11,384 bases of DNA from Acidobacteriaceae bacterium. Lineage in GTDB: Bacteria; Acidobacteriota; Terriglobia; Terriglobales; Acidobacteriaceae. Shown in pieces: positions 1-7,141 of this stretch. A model generated the notes under the pieces. That model was not told the DNA's origin. It made no database searches and worked only from the letters and a program-made list of their open reading frames with translations. How positions within the stretch are numbered: the first letter of the stretch is position 1; every line of letters begins with the position of its first letter. The DNA is taken from positions 1-11,384 of the forward strand of contig PLKU01000390.1 in the NCBI GenBank assembly GCA_003140705.1, given 5' to 3'. A program made the translations under genes and the position numbers.

Positions 1-1063
1 CGTCCTGCGAGGCGTAGAAGCCGCCACGCTCCCGATCGCTGAGCCAATCGTTCATCCAGCGCATTATGTCCTGCGCGACCGCAGCAAACTCCGGCTCAAC
101 GAAGGTCTGAAAGGCGTGGACGTAGTTGCCGAGCAGGCCCGCATTGTCGTAGAGCATCTTCTCGAAATGCGGCACCACCCATCGCTCATCGACTGAATAA
201 CGGTGGAATCCGCCGGCGAGCTGATCGTAGACGCCGCCGCGCGCCATCTTTTCCAGCGTGGTTTTGAATGCTTCCTGGGCTTGAACAGTTTCAGGAACTT
301 CAGGATCGCGGCTCATTGCTACTTCAAGAAGCAGGTCCAGCACTGAAGGGTGAGGAAACTTGGGCTGACCGCCGAATCCGCCATTGCGGGGGTCGAACAG
401 CTTGACGGCCGAGGCAGCAATCTTGTCGACCAGAGATAGCGACAGGTCGCCATCGCGACCGGAGAAGGACTCATTGTGCTCGATCGCGGCCATTACGCTG
501 GCAGCAGATTCGAGGGCTTCATCGCGGCGGTCGCGCCAGACCTGTGCCATGGTTTCAAGAACGCGACCAAAGCCGGGGCGCCCGTACCGGTCACCGGGTG
601 GGAAGTAGGTCCCACCGAAATAGGGGCGGCCATCGGGAGTGAGAAATGCAGTCAACGGCCAGCCACCCTGCCCGCTGATGGCCGAGACTGCCGCCTGGTA
701 GCGCGCGTCCACATCGGGCCGTTCGTCGCGATCGACCTTGACGGCGATAAAAAGCCGGTTGATGAGCGCGGCCAGTTCAGGGTTCTCGTAGGACTCACGA
801 TCCATCACATGACACCAATGGCACCACACCGCGCCGATGTCCAGCAGGATCGGTTTGTCTTGAGATTGCGCTTTGGCGAAAGCCCCTTCACCCCACGCGT
901 GCCATTGGACGGGCTGATGCCGAGCCGAGCGCAGATAGGACGAGGAAGCTTGTTCCAGCTGGTTGGCGTTGGCGGAAGTGGAAGAAACGTCCTCGATCAT
1001 GAGTTGAGCATAAATGGCGGAGTGGAGCCGCGCCGGCAAAGCTGCATGACTGTTGCGCGCCAA
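1..1063 (-). CDS. YyaL/SPATA20-like thioredoxin-domain protein (DUF255), N-terminal part
   Basis: Partial gene, cut by the left edge; about 354 codons are present of a family usually near 650-700 residues. The N-terminal thioredoxin-like domain is clear: QWHAWGEGAF, then KPILLDIGAVWCHWCHVM with the CxxC-type pair in WCHWC (residues about 80-84), VKVDRDERPDVD, SGQGGWPLTAFLTPDG and GGTYFPP. After it starts the alpha/alpha barrel with FGGQPKFPHP, GGVYDQLAGGFHRYS and PHFEKMLYDNA. I translated the whole stretch and found no stop. It is the last visible gene of a minus-strand cluster and lies in the same frame as the upstream glutathione peroxidase, whose TAA is at 1124-1126. I chose the TTG at 1061-1063 because AGGGAG sits 8 nt upstream. 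The ATG at 998-1000 is possible but has no Shine-Dalgarno, and a GTG at 1109-1111 is a third option. The biochemical role of the family is not well defined; a thiol-redox function is inferred. Confidence 0.9.
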   Translation of the reverse strand, partial: MARNSHAALPARLHSAIYAQLMIEDVSSTSANANQLEQASSSYLRSARHQPVQWHAWGEGAFAKAQSQDKPILLDIGAVWCHWCHVMDRESYENPELAALINRLFIAVKVDRDERPDVDARYQAAVSAISGQGGWPLTAFLTPDGRPYFGGTYFPPGDRYGRPGFGRVLETMAQVWRDRRDEALESAASVMAAIEHNESFSGRDGDLSLSLVDKIAASAVKLFDPRNGGFGGQPKFPHPSVLDLLLEVAMSRDPEVPETVQAQEAFKTTLEKMARGGVYDQLAGGFHRYSVDERWVVPHFEKMLYDNAGLLGNYVHAFQTFVEPEFAAVAQDIMRWMNDWLSDRERGGFYASQD

Positions 1064-1071
1064 CCAGGCAA

Positions 1072-1077
1072 CTCCCT
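1072..1077 (-). promoter_or_regulatory. Shine-Dalgarno of the YyaL-like gene
   Basis: The minus strand reads AGGGAG here, 8 nt before the TTG at 1061-1063. It is the only good ribosome-binding site near the possible starts of this gene and is the reason for preferring the TTG over the downstream ATG. Confidence 0.45.
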
Positions 1078-1123
1078 GCTCCGTTCTACCAGGTTCATTT
1101 GCGGTCGACACGCCTGGTGCGTG

Positions 1124-1678
1124 TTAGCTTTTGTCGAGTTCCGCCTCGATGGCCGCTACTAATTCCGGCGCATCGGGTTGGGTATTGGGCGCGAACCGTT
1201 CGACGACATCGCCTGAACGGCTCACCAGGAATTTCTCAAAGTTCCAAAGTATTTCAGGCTCGGGATTGGGCTCGATGCCGTATCCCTTCAGCTTGTCGCG
1301 CCATGACACCTCAGTCACGCTGACCGCCCTGGGCTGAGCGGCGATCAACGTCGCATAGAGCGGATGCTTTTGATCGCCGACAACAGTGATCTTGTCGAAG
1401 AGCGGAAACTGCACACCGTAGTTGAGTGAGCAGAAGGATTGAATCTCCTCATTGGTGCCTGGCTCCTGGGCCTTGAAGTCGTTGGTCGGGAAGCCCGCGA
1501 TGACCAGCCCCTGGCCCTTGTATTGCTCGTAGACTTTTTCAAGTCCCTCATATTGCGGCGTTAGCCCGCACTTGGAGGCCACGTTTACCACCAGCAGAAC
1601 TTTACCTTTGAACTCGGCTAACGATGTGTCTTCGCCGGTGATCTTCTTGACGGGAATGTCGTAGATGGATGTACTCAT
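1124..1678 (-). CDS. btuE: Glutathione peroxidase family thiol peroxidase (BtuE-like)
   Basis: A 184-residue cytoplasmic peroxidase that reduces H2O2 and organic hydroperoxides. Enzymes of this bacterial type usually use thioredoxin rather than glutathione (family knowledge). Visible motifs are NVASKCGLTPQY with peroxidatic Cys37 (Cys, not selenocysteine), AQEPGTNEEI with Gln71, SFCSLNYG with Cys83 at the resolving-Cys position of 2-Cys members, and LWNFEKFLV with Trp145 and Asn146. The region at about 112-142 matches the longer BtuE-type loop. The usual FPCNQF motif reads FPTNDF (residues 63-68), so the third, non-essential Cys is missing. ATG 1678 is chosen because AGGAG lies 8 nt upstream; the in-frame ATG at 1684 would leave only 2 nt. 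It lies 37 nt after the M20 peptidase gene and about 60 nt before the YyaL-like gene, so the three are probably co-transcribed. Confidence 0.93.
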   Translation of the reverse strand: MSTSIYDIPVKKITGEDTSLAEFKGKVLLVVNVASKCGLTPQYEGLEKVYEQYKGQGLVIAGFPTNDFKAQEPGTNEEIQSFCSLNYGVQFPLFDKITVVGDQKHPLYATLIAAQPRAVSVTEVSWRDKLKGYGIEPNPEPEILWNFEKFLVSRSGDVVERFAPNTQPDAPELVAAIEAELDKS

Positions 1679-1686
1679 GATCATGA

Positions 1687-1691
1687 CTCCT
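1687..1691 (-). promoter_or_regulatory. Shine-Dalgarno of the glutathione peroxidase gene
   Basis: AGGAG on the minus strand, 8 nt from ATG 1678. It decides between two ATG codons six bases apart and fills the short gap after the M20 gene, where no terminator is seen. Confidence 0.6.
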
Positions 1692-1715
1692 GGATGATTT
1701 CTTGACCCGTCCAAA

Positions 1716-2780
1716 TTATGCGAGTAACTGTTTGGCCACTTTGACATAGAGCTCGACCGCTTCAAGCAATTCCTTCTTGGCGAGCTTTTCAAACGGCGTG
1801 TGCGCTACATGAATGGAGCCAGGACCGAGCAGCAAAGGCTCGCCCCAGTTGCTTAGATGCGGAATGTCGGTAGCAAATTTGGCGACCATGGTGGGCAAGC
1901 CGTCAATGGCGCGCATGCGGATGAAAGGACTGTCGAGAGTGAACTCTACGTGGGCAAGGTCGCCGGCAGCGTCCACAAGCTGGGCGCGCACCTGCGCCGA
2001 GTCAGTGACGGTGCGGACCAGCACCTGCGCTTCGGCCTTGTCGGCGACAACATTGGGTGCGTGGCCGCCGTGGATCTGCCCGATGTTGAGCGTGCTTGGA
2101 CCAATGCCTTCAAGCACCGGCAAGGGCAGGACGAGCAGCCTGGCCATCACTTCAATAAGCTTGTGCACAGCGCTTTCGCCGAGCTCGGGATAGGCCGAGT
2201 GGCACATTTTGCCGGTCGCCTTGAAGGATGCACGGAGAGCACCCTTGGACGCCAGAGCCAGACGATTGTCGGTGGGCTCGCCATTGATGAGAAAACGGTT
2301 GCCTTTTGGATTGAGGTTGGCCGCGTCGGCCCCAGCTGAGTCGCGCTCTTCGCCAGAGACAAAGAGCAAGGCAACACGGAATCCATCTGCGCGGAGTTCC
2401 TCGGCTGCGGCCACTTGCGCGGCGATTATGCCCTTGGCGTCAGAGACGCCGCGCCCGTACATGAAATCCGCATCTTCGGTGAAGGGGATATAGGGCGGAA
2501 CTGTGTCCATGTGCGTGGAAAAGACCAGGTCAGGGGCCTGACCAGCGCTACCTGCGTAGACATTCCAGCGCGGACCGCCCCCAACGTTCTCAGCAGGCTG
2601 TTCCACGGGGGTCTTCTCGACTTCCCAGCCACGCGCGGAGAGAGAATCGGCCAGGAAATCCCCTACCGGGCCCTCGTGGTAGGTGGTGGACTCGATTTCA
2701 CACAACAGGCGTGTAAACCCGATGGGATCAAGTCTTTCCCGCTTCTTCGGGGTATGGTCGATCGCAGGATGAACCGTCAT
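1716..2780 (-). CDS. M20 family metallopeptidase/deacylase (ArgE/DapE-like)
   Basis: A 354-residue, probably two-zinc, cytoplasmic amidohydrolase of the peptidase M20 family (acetylornithine deacetylase, succinyl-DAP desuccinylase and related peptidases). Metal-site motifs in order are STHMDTVP (His90, Asp92), GRGVSDAKG (Asp114), SGEERDSAG (Glu144 catalytic, Glu145), NGEPTDNRL (Glu168) and, near the end, HVAHTPFE (His327). The dimerisation domain starts near residue 180 and carries KMCHSAYPELGESA with His194. In ArgE/DapE the last motif normally reads HxxDE; here it is HTPFE. The open frame extends to 3122, but the extra N-terminus has no family match. ATG 2780 is chosen because the family fold begins soon after it. 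The Shine-Dalgarno is weak (TGAG). The exact substrate cannot be read from the sequence. It heads the minus-strand cluster with a peroxidase and a thioredoxin-like protein. Confidence 0.88.
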   Translation of the reverse strand: MTVHPAIDHTPKKRERLDPIGFTRLLCEIESTTYHEGPVGDFLADSLSARGWEVEKTPVEQPAENVGGGPRWNVYAGSAGQAPDLVFSTHMDTVPPYIPFTEDADFMYGRGVSDAKGIIAAQVAAAEELRADGFRVALLFVSGEERDSAGADAANLNPKGNRFLINGEPTDNRLALASKGALRASFKATGKMCHSAYPELGESAVHKLIEVMARLLVLPLPVLEGIGPSTLNIGQIHGGHAPNVVADKAEAQVLVRTVTDSAQVRAQLVDAAGDLAHVEFTLDSPFIRMRAIDGLPTMVAKFATDIPHLSNWGEPLLLGPGSIHVAHTPFEKLAKKELLEAVELYVKVAKQLLA

Positions 2781-2932
2781 GATGATCTCAGAATATCGCA
2801 CGAGGTGTTTGAGGCTGTTGATTTCAGCTGGAATCCAGCGTTTCGAATCCTGGAAAGATATCTGAAACTCCCCGCAGGATGCGTGGCGGCAGATGAAAAA
2901 AGGACGCCGCAGAGCGTAGAATGAGGAGTGGA
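2781..2932. promoter_or_regulatory. Divergent intergenic region
   Basis: These 152 bases separate two divergently transcribed gene groups (M20 peptidase cluster leftward, hydrolase-glycerate kinase pair rightward), so promoters for both are expected here. I see no convincing -35/-10 pair in either direction. The palindromes TTCGAA and AGATATCT are present but are short enough to be chance. Confidence 0.45.
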
Positions 2933-3655
2933 ATGACCACCATCGCAGCGCCCGGTGAAACAGTCGCGAGTTTTGGAGGGCCTCATCCCACGGCTGCCAA
3001 GATGCGCAGCGTGGAATTGACCGGGCCCGCGGGGCGGCTTGAGGCGCTCTTGAATGAAGCGGCACCCGATGCGCAATTTGCGGCGCTGGTCTGCCATCCA
3101 CATCCGCTGGGCGGCGGGACACTCAACAACAAAGTTGCTTATCACGCCATGAAAGCCATCAACGACCCCGCGTGGGGACTTGGCTGGCCAGTGTTGCGCT
3201 TCAACTTTCGTGGCGCTGGCCTGAGTGAAGGCACACACAATGGTGAAGCCGAAACTGGCGATGTGCTGGCAGCAATGGGCTGGCTTGAAAACGAATACAA
3301 TCTTCCCCTCGTAATCGTGGGCTTCAGCTTTGGCGCGGCGATGGCGTTGAAAGCTTGTTGCCAAGCAGGTTTAACAAGCGCAAACGTGCGTGCGCTGGTT
3401 GCACTCGGGCTGCCCACAAAAGTTGACGACCGAGTATATCGATACGCATTTCTGCAGGACTGCAAGATCCCCAAAATGTTTCTCAGTGGAGACGGCGACG
3501 AATTCGCGTCCGCCACACAGCTGGTGCAAGTGGCAGCCGCCGCAGCCGAACCCAAACGCCTGGTGCTCCTTCCCTGCGCCGATCACTTTTTTACCGGTCA
3601 ACTTGAGCCGATGCAGGACGCGATGGCCATTTGGCTGCAGGAGCAACTCCCATGA
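2933..3655 (+). CDS. Alpha/beta superfamily hydrolase (COG2945 type)
   Basis: A 240-residue soluble alpha/beta-hydrolase. It shows the family's typical VCHPHPLGGGTLNNK motif (residues 53-67, oxyanion/strand region), LRFNFRGAGLSEG (88-100), the nucleophile elbow GFSFGAA with Ser132, the acid strand LSGDGDEF with Asp187 or Asp189, and PCADHFFTG with His218. The catalytic triad therefore appears complete. Substrates of this family are mostly unknown; carboxylester or thioester hydrolysis is likely. ATG 2933 is preferred over the in-frame ATG 2921 because GAGGAG precedes it (spacing only 4 nt, so not decisive). Its stop codon overlaps the start of the glycerate kinase gene (ATGA), so the two are made from one message and probably coupled in translation. 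Confidence 0.88.
   Translation: MTTIAAPGETVASFGGPHPTAAKMRSVELTGPAGRLEALLNEAAPDAQFAALVCHPHPLGGGTLNNKVAYHAMKAINDPAWGLGWPVLRFNFRGAGLSEGTHNGEAETGDVLAAMGWLENEYNLPLVIVGFSFGAAMALKACCQAGLTSANVRALVALGLPTKVDDRVYRYAFLQDCKIPKMFLSGDGDEFASATQLVQVAAAAAEPKRLVLLPCADHFFTGQLEPMQDAMAIWLQEQLP
3639..3643 (+). promoter_or_regulatory. Shine-Dalgarno of the glycerate kinase gene
   Basis: AGGAG inside the end of the hydrolase gene, 8 nt before ATG 3652. It fixes the kinase start at the ATGA overlap rather than at the upstream in-frame TTG at 3631, which has no ribosome-binding site. Confidence 0.7.
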
Positions 3656-5106
3656 CACCGGTAAGCGATGCTGCCCTCGAGTCCCTGCATGCAACAGCCA
3701 CGTCCATCTTCACCGGCGCGCTTGAAGCCTGCAACATTTCATCGGCGTTCGACCGCCGAATCCGGTTCGAGGGCAACACGCTGCATCGGCTCTTACCTGA
3801 CGGCAGCGGTCCGGCGACGATCAATCTGAGCAGTTACAAGCGCATCTTCGTCATTGCTCTTGGCAAAGCCGCCAGCCCGATGCTCGATACCCTGCTGGAC
3901 CGGATGAAGCGGCGCAAGGGAATGAGGGGCATCTGTTGCTCCAACCAGCTGCCCAAACACCGCAACTGGCGCTTTCGCTACTTTGAGGGTGGCCACCCAC
4001 TGCCCAACGAAGACTCCTTTGCGGCAGCCCGCGCCACGCTGGCGTTGCTGAAGAAGGCCCGGAAAGACACGCTGATCTTTTTCCTTATCTCGGGCGGCGG
4101 ATCGGCCATGTTCGATCTGCCACTGGATCCGCAGATCACGCTCGATGACACCATCTCGTTCCATCAGTTGCTTGTGGGTTCGGGTGCGCCAATCAATGAG
4201 ATCAATACGCTGCGCAAGCACTTTTCCGCGGTGAAGGGCGGACGCCTGGCCATTGCCGCGCCGGAGGCAGCCAAAGTTTCACTGCTGGTGCCCGATGTGC
4301 CGCTCCGCTCGCTGGATGCACTCTCTTCCGGCCCCACGTCGCCCGATCACTCTTCAGTGGACGACGTGCGAGCTCTGCTGGCGAAGTATGAGCTGGCCCC
4401 TAAATTGCCATCGTCTGTCCGCGCTTTCTTTGAGCGCGAGGATCTGCCTGAGTCGCCGGGTAACAAGGTCTGGCGTCCGCCTTTCTTTCCCAAGATGCCG
4501 TGGACCGGAGCAGTGGCACCACGCCGCGTGACTTCGGCTACCTCAATGTCTGGCGAGGATGAAGCGTTCCGGGATTCGGTGTTTGAGATTCTTCTCTCCA
4601 GCCACGATTTGGGCGAGAACGCGCGCAGCCTGGCCGAGAAGGCCGGCTTTCATGTGGTGGTGGACAACAGCTGTGACGATTGGGACTACGCCGATGCCGC
4701 GCGCTACCTGCTGGAGCGCTTTCATGATCTGCGCGCAAATCACCCGCGGTGCTGCCTGATCTCAGTGGGCGAAGTTACCGTGACGTTGAACAGGACCCCC
4801 GGCGCCGGCGGACGCAACCAGCAGTTTGTGATGGCGTGTGCGCTGGAATTGGAAGGCCATCCGGGCGAACGGCTGACAGTGCTCAGCGCTGGCTCCGACG
4901 GGATTGATGGCAACACCCAATCCGCAGGGGCTGTGGCCGATCCCACCACTGTGACCCGCGCCCACGCTTTCGGGTTCCACCTGAAGTCGTCGCTGGCTGC
5001 ATTCGATGCGTGTCCCATGTTCACGGCTCTTGGCGACTCTGTGGTAACGGGGCCAACGGGCCACAATCTGCGCGACCTGCGGCTGCTGATTTCAGAAGTC
5101 GATTAA
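3652..5106 (+). CDS. Glycerate 2-kinase (DUF4147 + MOFRL domains)
   Basis: A 484-residue kinase of the GckA/TtuD type, which phosphorylates D-glycerate with ATP to 2-phosphoglycerate and so feeds glycerate from serine, glyoxylate or tartrate routes into lower glycolysis. The N-terminal DUF4147 domain shows FVIALGKAA with Lys72 (66-74), EGGHPLPNEDS (112-122), LISGGGSAMFDLP (145-157) and INTLRKHFSAVKGGR (184-198). The C-terminal MOFRL domain shows SVGEVTVTL, GAGGRNQQF (384-392), GSDGIDG (414-420) and TGPTGHNLRDLR (466-477). The usual VISDVPGDD loop is altered to LVPDVPLRSLD, followed by SSGPTSPD; the Ser to Pro change there is notable. A longer insert (about 265-300) separates the domains. Start chosen from the ATGA overlap with the hydrolase gene plus a good AGGAG. 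Family call is firm; the precise substrate is inferred. Confidence 0.92.
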   Translation: MTPVSDAALESLHATATSIFTGALEACNISSAFDRRIRFEGNTLHRLLPDGSGPATINLSSYKRIFVIALGKAASPMLDTLLDRMKRRKGMRGICCSNQLPKHRNWRFRYFEGGHPLPNEDSFAAARATLALLKKARKDTLIFFLISGGGSAMFDLPLDPQITLDDTISFHQLLVGSGAPINEINTLRKHFSAVKGGRLAIAAPEAAKVSLLVPDVPLRSLDALSSGPTSPDHSSVDDVRALLAKYELAPKLPSSVRAFFEREDLPESPGNKVWRPPFFPKMPWTGAVAPRRVTSATSMSGEDEAFRDSVFEILLSSHDLGENARSLAEKAGFHVVVDNSCDDWDYADAARYLLERFHDLRANHPRCCLISVGEVTVTLNRTPGAGGRNQQFVMACALELEGHPGERLTVLSAGSDGIDGNTQSAGAVADPTTVTRAHAFGFHLKSSLAAFDACPMFTALGDSVVTGPTGHNLRDLRLLISEVD

Positions 5107-5264
5107 GCCTGCCGAGGCTGCCCGTGGCCACCTGATGGCCGCATGAGGAACTCTGAAAAGCCGTTCGCGCGGTTTCGCGGTATCAACAGCATTCCTTCCG
5201 CAAGAACCCATCCGATGCGGTAACATTGCTCTCACATCGATTTCGAGTGGATGAGGATTTGTTC

Positions 5265-6320
5265 GTGGTTCGAAAAGGCACGCACAAGACAGCCGCTAAG
5301 GCGCCCGATATTCGCACCGTCGCCGCTCTAGCGAAGGTCTCAATCGCCACCGTCTCGAGAACCATCAACGGCTCGCCAGCCGTGAGCGATCGGCTGTCAA
5401 AACGCGTCTGGATGGCCATCGAACATTTGAATTATTTCCCCAACACCCATGCGCGCAGCCTTGTCTCAGGGCGCAGCCGGATTCTCGGGATCATCGTGGA
5501 AAATATCACCAACCCCTTTTTCCCGGAGCTGATCCAGAGCTTTGAAGAGATCGCGGTGGCCCATGGATACGAGATCCTGGTCAGCTCGTCCAATGGAGAC
5601 GCCGCAGTTCTCACCAACTGCGTGCGTCGCATGCTGGAGCGCAAGGTTGAAGGCGTAGCGGTGCTGACCTTTGGACAGGAAGAACCCGTTCTCGACCGGC
5701 TCGTGCACCACAACGTTCCCATGGTGTTGGCCGAATTCAAGTTGGAGGACCCCAAGGCAAGCACCATCCTGCTCGACTACACAACCGGCATTCGCGCGGC
5801 TGTGAATCACCTGGTGGAGTTGGGCCATCAGAAGATCGCGTTCCTCGCTGGTCCGCACAAGCTGCACTCGGCAATAACACGCGAAAACGACTTCCGCACA
5901 GCGATGGGCGCCGCAGGACTGACCATCCATAAAAAGTGGATCATCGAGTGCGATCACACGCTGAAGGGCGGGGTGGCCGGCTATGGAAAGCTGCATGCGC
6001 TCGCGACACGGCCGACAGCGATTCTCTGCTCCAACGATATGACGGCAATTGGTGTGCTCCGCGCGGCCTACATGGAGGGGCTGCGTGTGCCCCAGGACCT
6101 GTCGGTCGTTGGGCTGGATGACATCGACTTTGCCGAGTTCACATTGCCTCCGCTGACCACCATCCGCTTGTCGCGCACCGATCTGGCACACGCGGCATTT
6201 GAGGCTCTTCGCCAGCAGGCAGAGGACCCGGCTAATCCGAAGATCGTGCGCGAATTCCTCGTCTCGACCAGCCTGGTTGTGCGCGGATCGACGGCCGCGC
6301 CGGCTGCGGGCGCGCGATAG
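5265..6320 (+). CDS. LacI-family transcriptional regulator
   Basis: A 351-residue DNA-binding repressor or activator. The N-terminal helix-turn-helix spans about 15-40 (DIRTVAALAKVSIATVSRTIN, with the LacI-typical VSRTIN), followed by YFPNTHARSLVSGRS as hinge helix (56-70). The periplasmic-binding-protein-like effector domain begins at ILGIIVENITNPFFPEL (72-88) and includes AILCSNDMTAIG and SVVGLDDIDFAEFTLPPLTTIR, both standard. GTG 5265 is chosen because GAGG lies 8 nt upstream; the longer frame from TTG 5226 lacks a ribosome-binding site. The gene follows the glycerate kinase by 158 nt on the same strand and may regulate that operon, itself, or the nearby Gfo/Idh/MocA gene. The effector is probably a sugar or sugar acid (family inference). 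No clear LacI-type operator palindrome was found near its start. Confidence 0.93.
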   Translation: MVRKGTHKTAAKAPDIRTVAALAKVSIATVSRTINGSPAVSDRLSKRVWMAIEHLNYFPNTHARSLVSGRSRILGIIVENITNPFFPELIQSFEEIAVAHGYEILVSSSNGDAAVLTNCVRRMLERKVEGVAVLTFGQEEPVLDRLVHHNVPMVLAEFKLEDPKASTILLDYTTGIRAAVNHLVELGHQKIAFLAGPHKLHSAITRENDFRTAMGAAGLTIHKKWIIECDHTLKGGVAGYGKLHALATRPTAILCSNDMTAIGVLRAAYMEGLRVPQDLSVVGLDDIDFAEFTLPPLTTIRLSRTDLAHAAFEALRQQAEDPANPKIVREFLVSTSLVVRGSTAAPAAGAR

Positions 6321-6565
6321 AAACCTTTCGCAGCATGCCAGATTGCGGGACCTTTTGTGCTGCAGCATAAATTCCTTACGGATTTCCTATCAGGCGCTCA
6401 CTGTCGCGCCTCCAGGCTAGGAATCGAAGTAAAGCAATTTCAAACTGAGCCTGCCTGGCCTCAATACTTCCATCGAGGTACAGGGACAATGCGCGCAACA
6501 ATGAGATCCATCCATGGGGCCTCCTCGCGGCGTCGCTATTTTCGCAATACATTTTGCAACACGCG
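6321..6565. other. Intergenic region with a 10-bp palindrome
   Basis: These 245 bases follow the lacI-type gene and precede a small exported protein gene. They contain a perfect palindrome TGCTGCAGCA at 6358-6367 and a partial inverted copy GCAGCA upstream at 6330-6335, which might form a weak hairpin after the regulator gene; there is no T-run, so I do not call a terminator. An ATG at 6489 with GAGG 10 nt upstream opens a different frame from the following gene. No clear promoter was recognised. Confidence 0.4.
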
Positions 6566-7105
6566 ATGGCAATCGGATGTGTTTTCGCTGTCATGCTGGG
6601 CATCGTGCCAAATGCGCTCAACGCGCAAAACCCGAGTACATTGGAGCAGGCGCCAAGCACCAGCACCGACCTATTTGTGATGATTGGATCTGATTTTGAC
6701 CGCCCGGGCCTTGTTCCGCGTGCGAATTACAACATCGGAATCGGCCACACGGTCGGCTTTTTAAAGAAGGATCCTGTGGGAGATGAACTTATATTCGGGT
6801 ACACCTATGAAAACGCCGGAACGCATGGCTTTCTGCATACCAACTTTGGCGAACACACCGAGAGCATCGGTGAGATGAAAAACTTTTCAATTCCCAAGTC
6901 CAAGTTCTGGACCGGTTACACGTGGATTCAAACGGGCATCACCAGCTATACGGGCAACGCCCATGTGCAAAACAGGCTGGATAGCGGCGTCTCACTGGGC
7001 GCAATCGCGCACCTCAACTATCACGCCTCGATTTGGATCCAGGAGAGCTACAGCAAGGTTGTAACCGTGCTGTGGCATACCACCACAGGCGTTGGATACA
7101 CGTAA
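6566..7105 (+). CDS. Small exported protein of unknown function, possibly beta-barrel; possibly damaged
   Basis: A 179-residue protein that I cannot assign to a named family. It starts with a hydrophobic segment (residues 2-18) ending ALNAQ, which looks like a signal peptide cleaved near residue 20, but the positively charged n-region is missing from this ATG. The mature part alternates polar and hydrophobic residues with many aromatic and glycine positions (NYNIGIGHTVGFL, LIFGYTYENAG, FWTGYTWIQTGI, ASIWIQESYSK), as in outer-membrane beta-barrels. ATG 6566 has no Shine-Dalgarno; an in-frame TTG at 6554 is the only earlier start. The frame stops at 7103-7105 after GVGYT, and the next in-frame codons are Ser, Trp, TAA. 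Both ends may therefore be mutated. It faces the Gfo/Idh/MocA gene tail to tail with only 36 nt between. Function unknown. Confidence 0.6.
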   Translation: MAIGCVFAVMLGIVPNALNAQNPSTLEQAPSTSTDLFVMIGSDFDRPGLVPRANYNIGIGHTVGFLKKDPVGDELIFGYTYENAGTHGFLHTNFGEHTESIGEMKNFSIPKSKFWTGYTWIQTGITSYTGNAHVQNRLDSGVSLGAIAHLNYHASIWIQESYSKVVTVLWHTTTGVGYT

Positions 7106-7141
7106 AGCTGGTAACCGAATGCTCGCCCAGTAACTTGCCGA

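Noticed and set aside
476..1162. Long plus-strand open frame of 228 codons
   Set aside because: It lies opposite the YyaL-like and glutathione peroxidase genes, whose motifs are clear on the minus strand; its translation resembles no family.
2781..3122. N-terminal extension of the M20 peptidase to 3122
   Set aside because: It would overlap the divergent hydrolase gene and adds low-complexity sequence with no M20 similarity; the fold starts after ATG 2780.
5107..5200. Possible terminator or LacI operator between glycerate kinase and lacI-type gene
   Set aside because: Only short imperfect arms (for example CCG/CGG and GGCC/GGCC) are present, with no T-run and no symmetrical operator.
5466..6368. 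Minus-strand open frame of 300 codons
   Set aside because: Antisense to the LacI-family gene, with no recognisable domain or ribosome-binding site.
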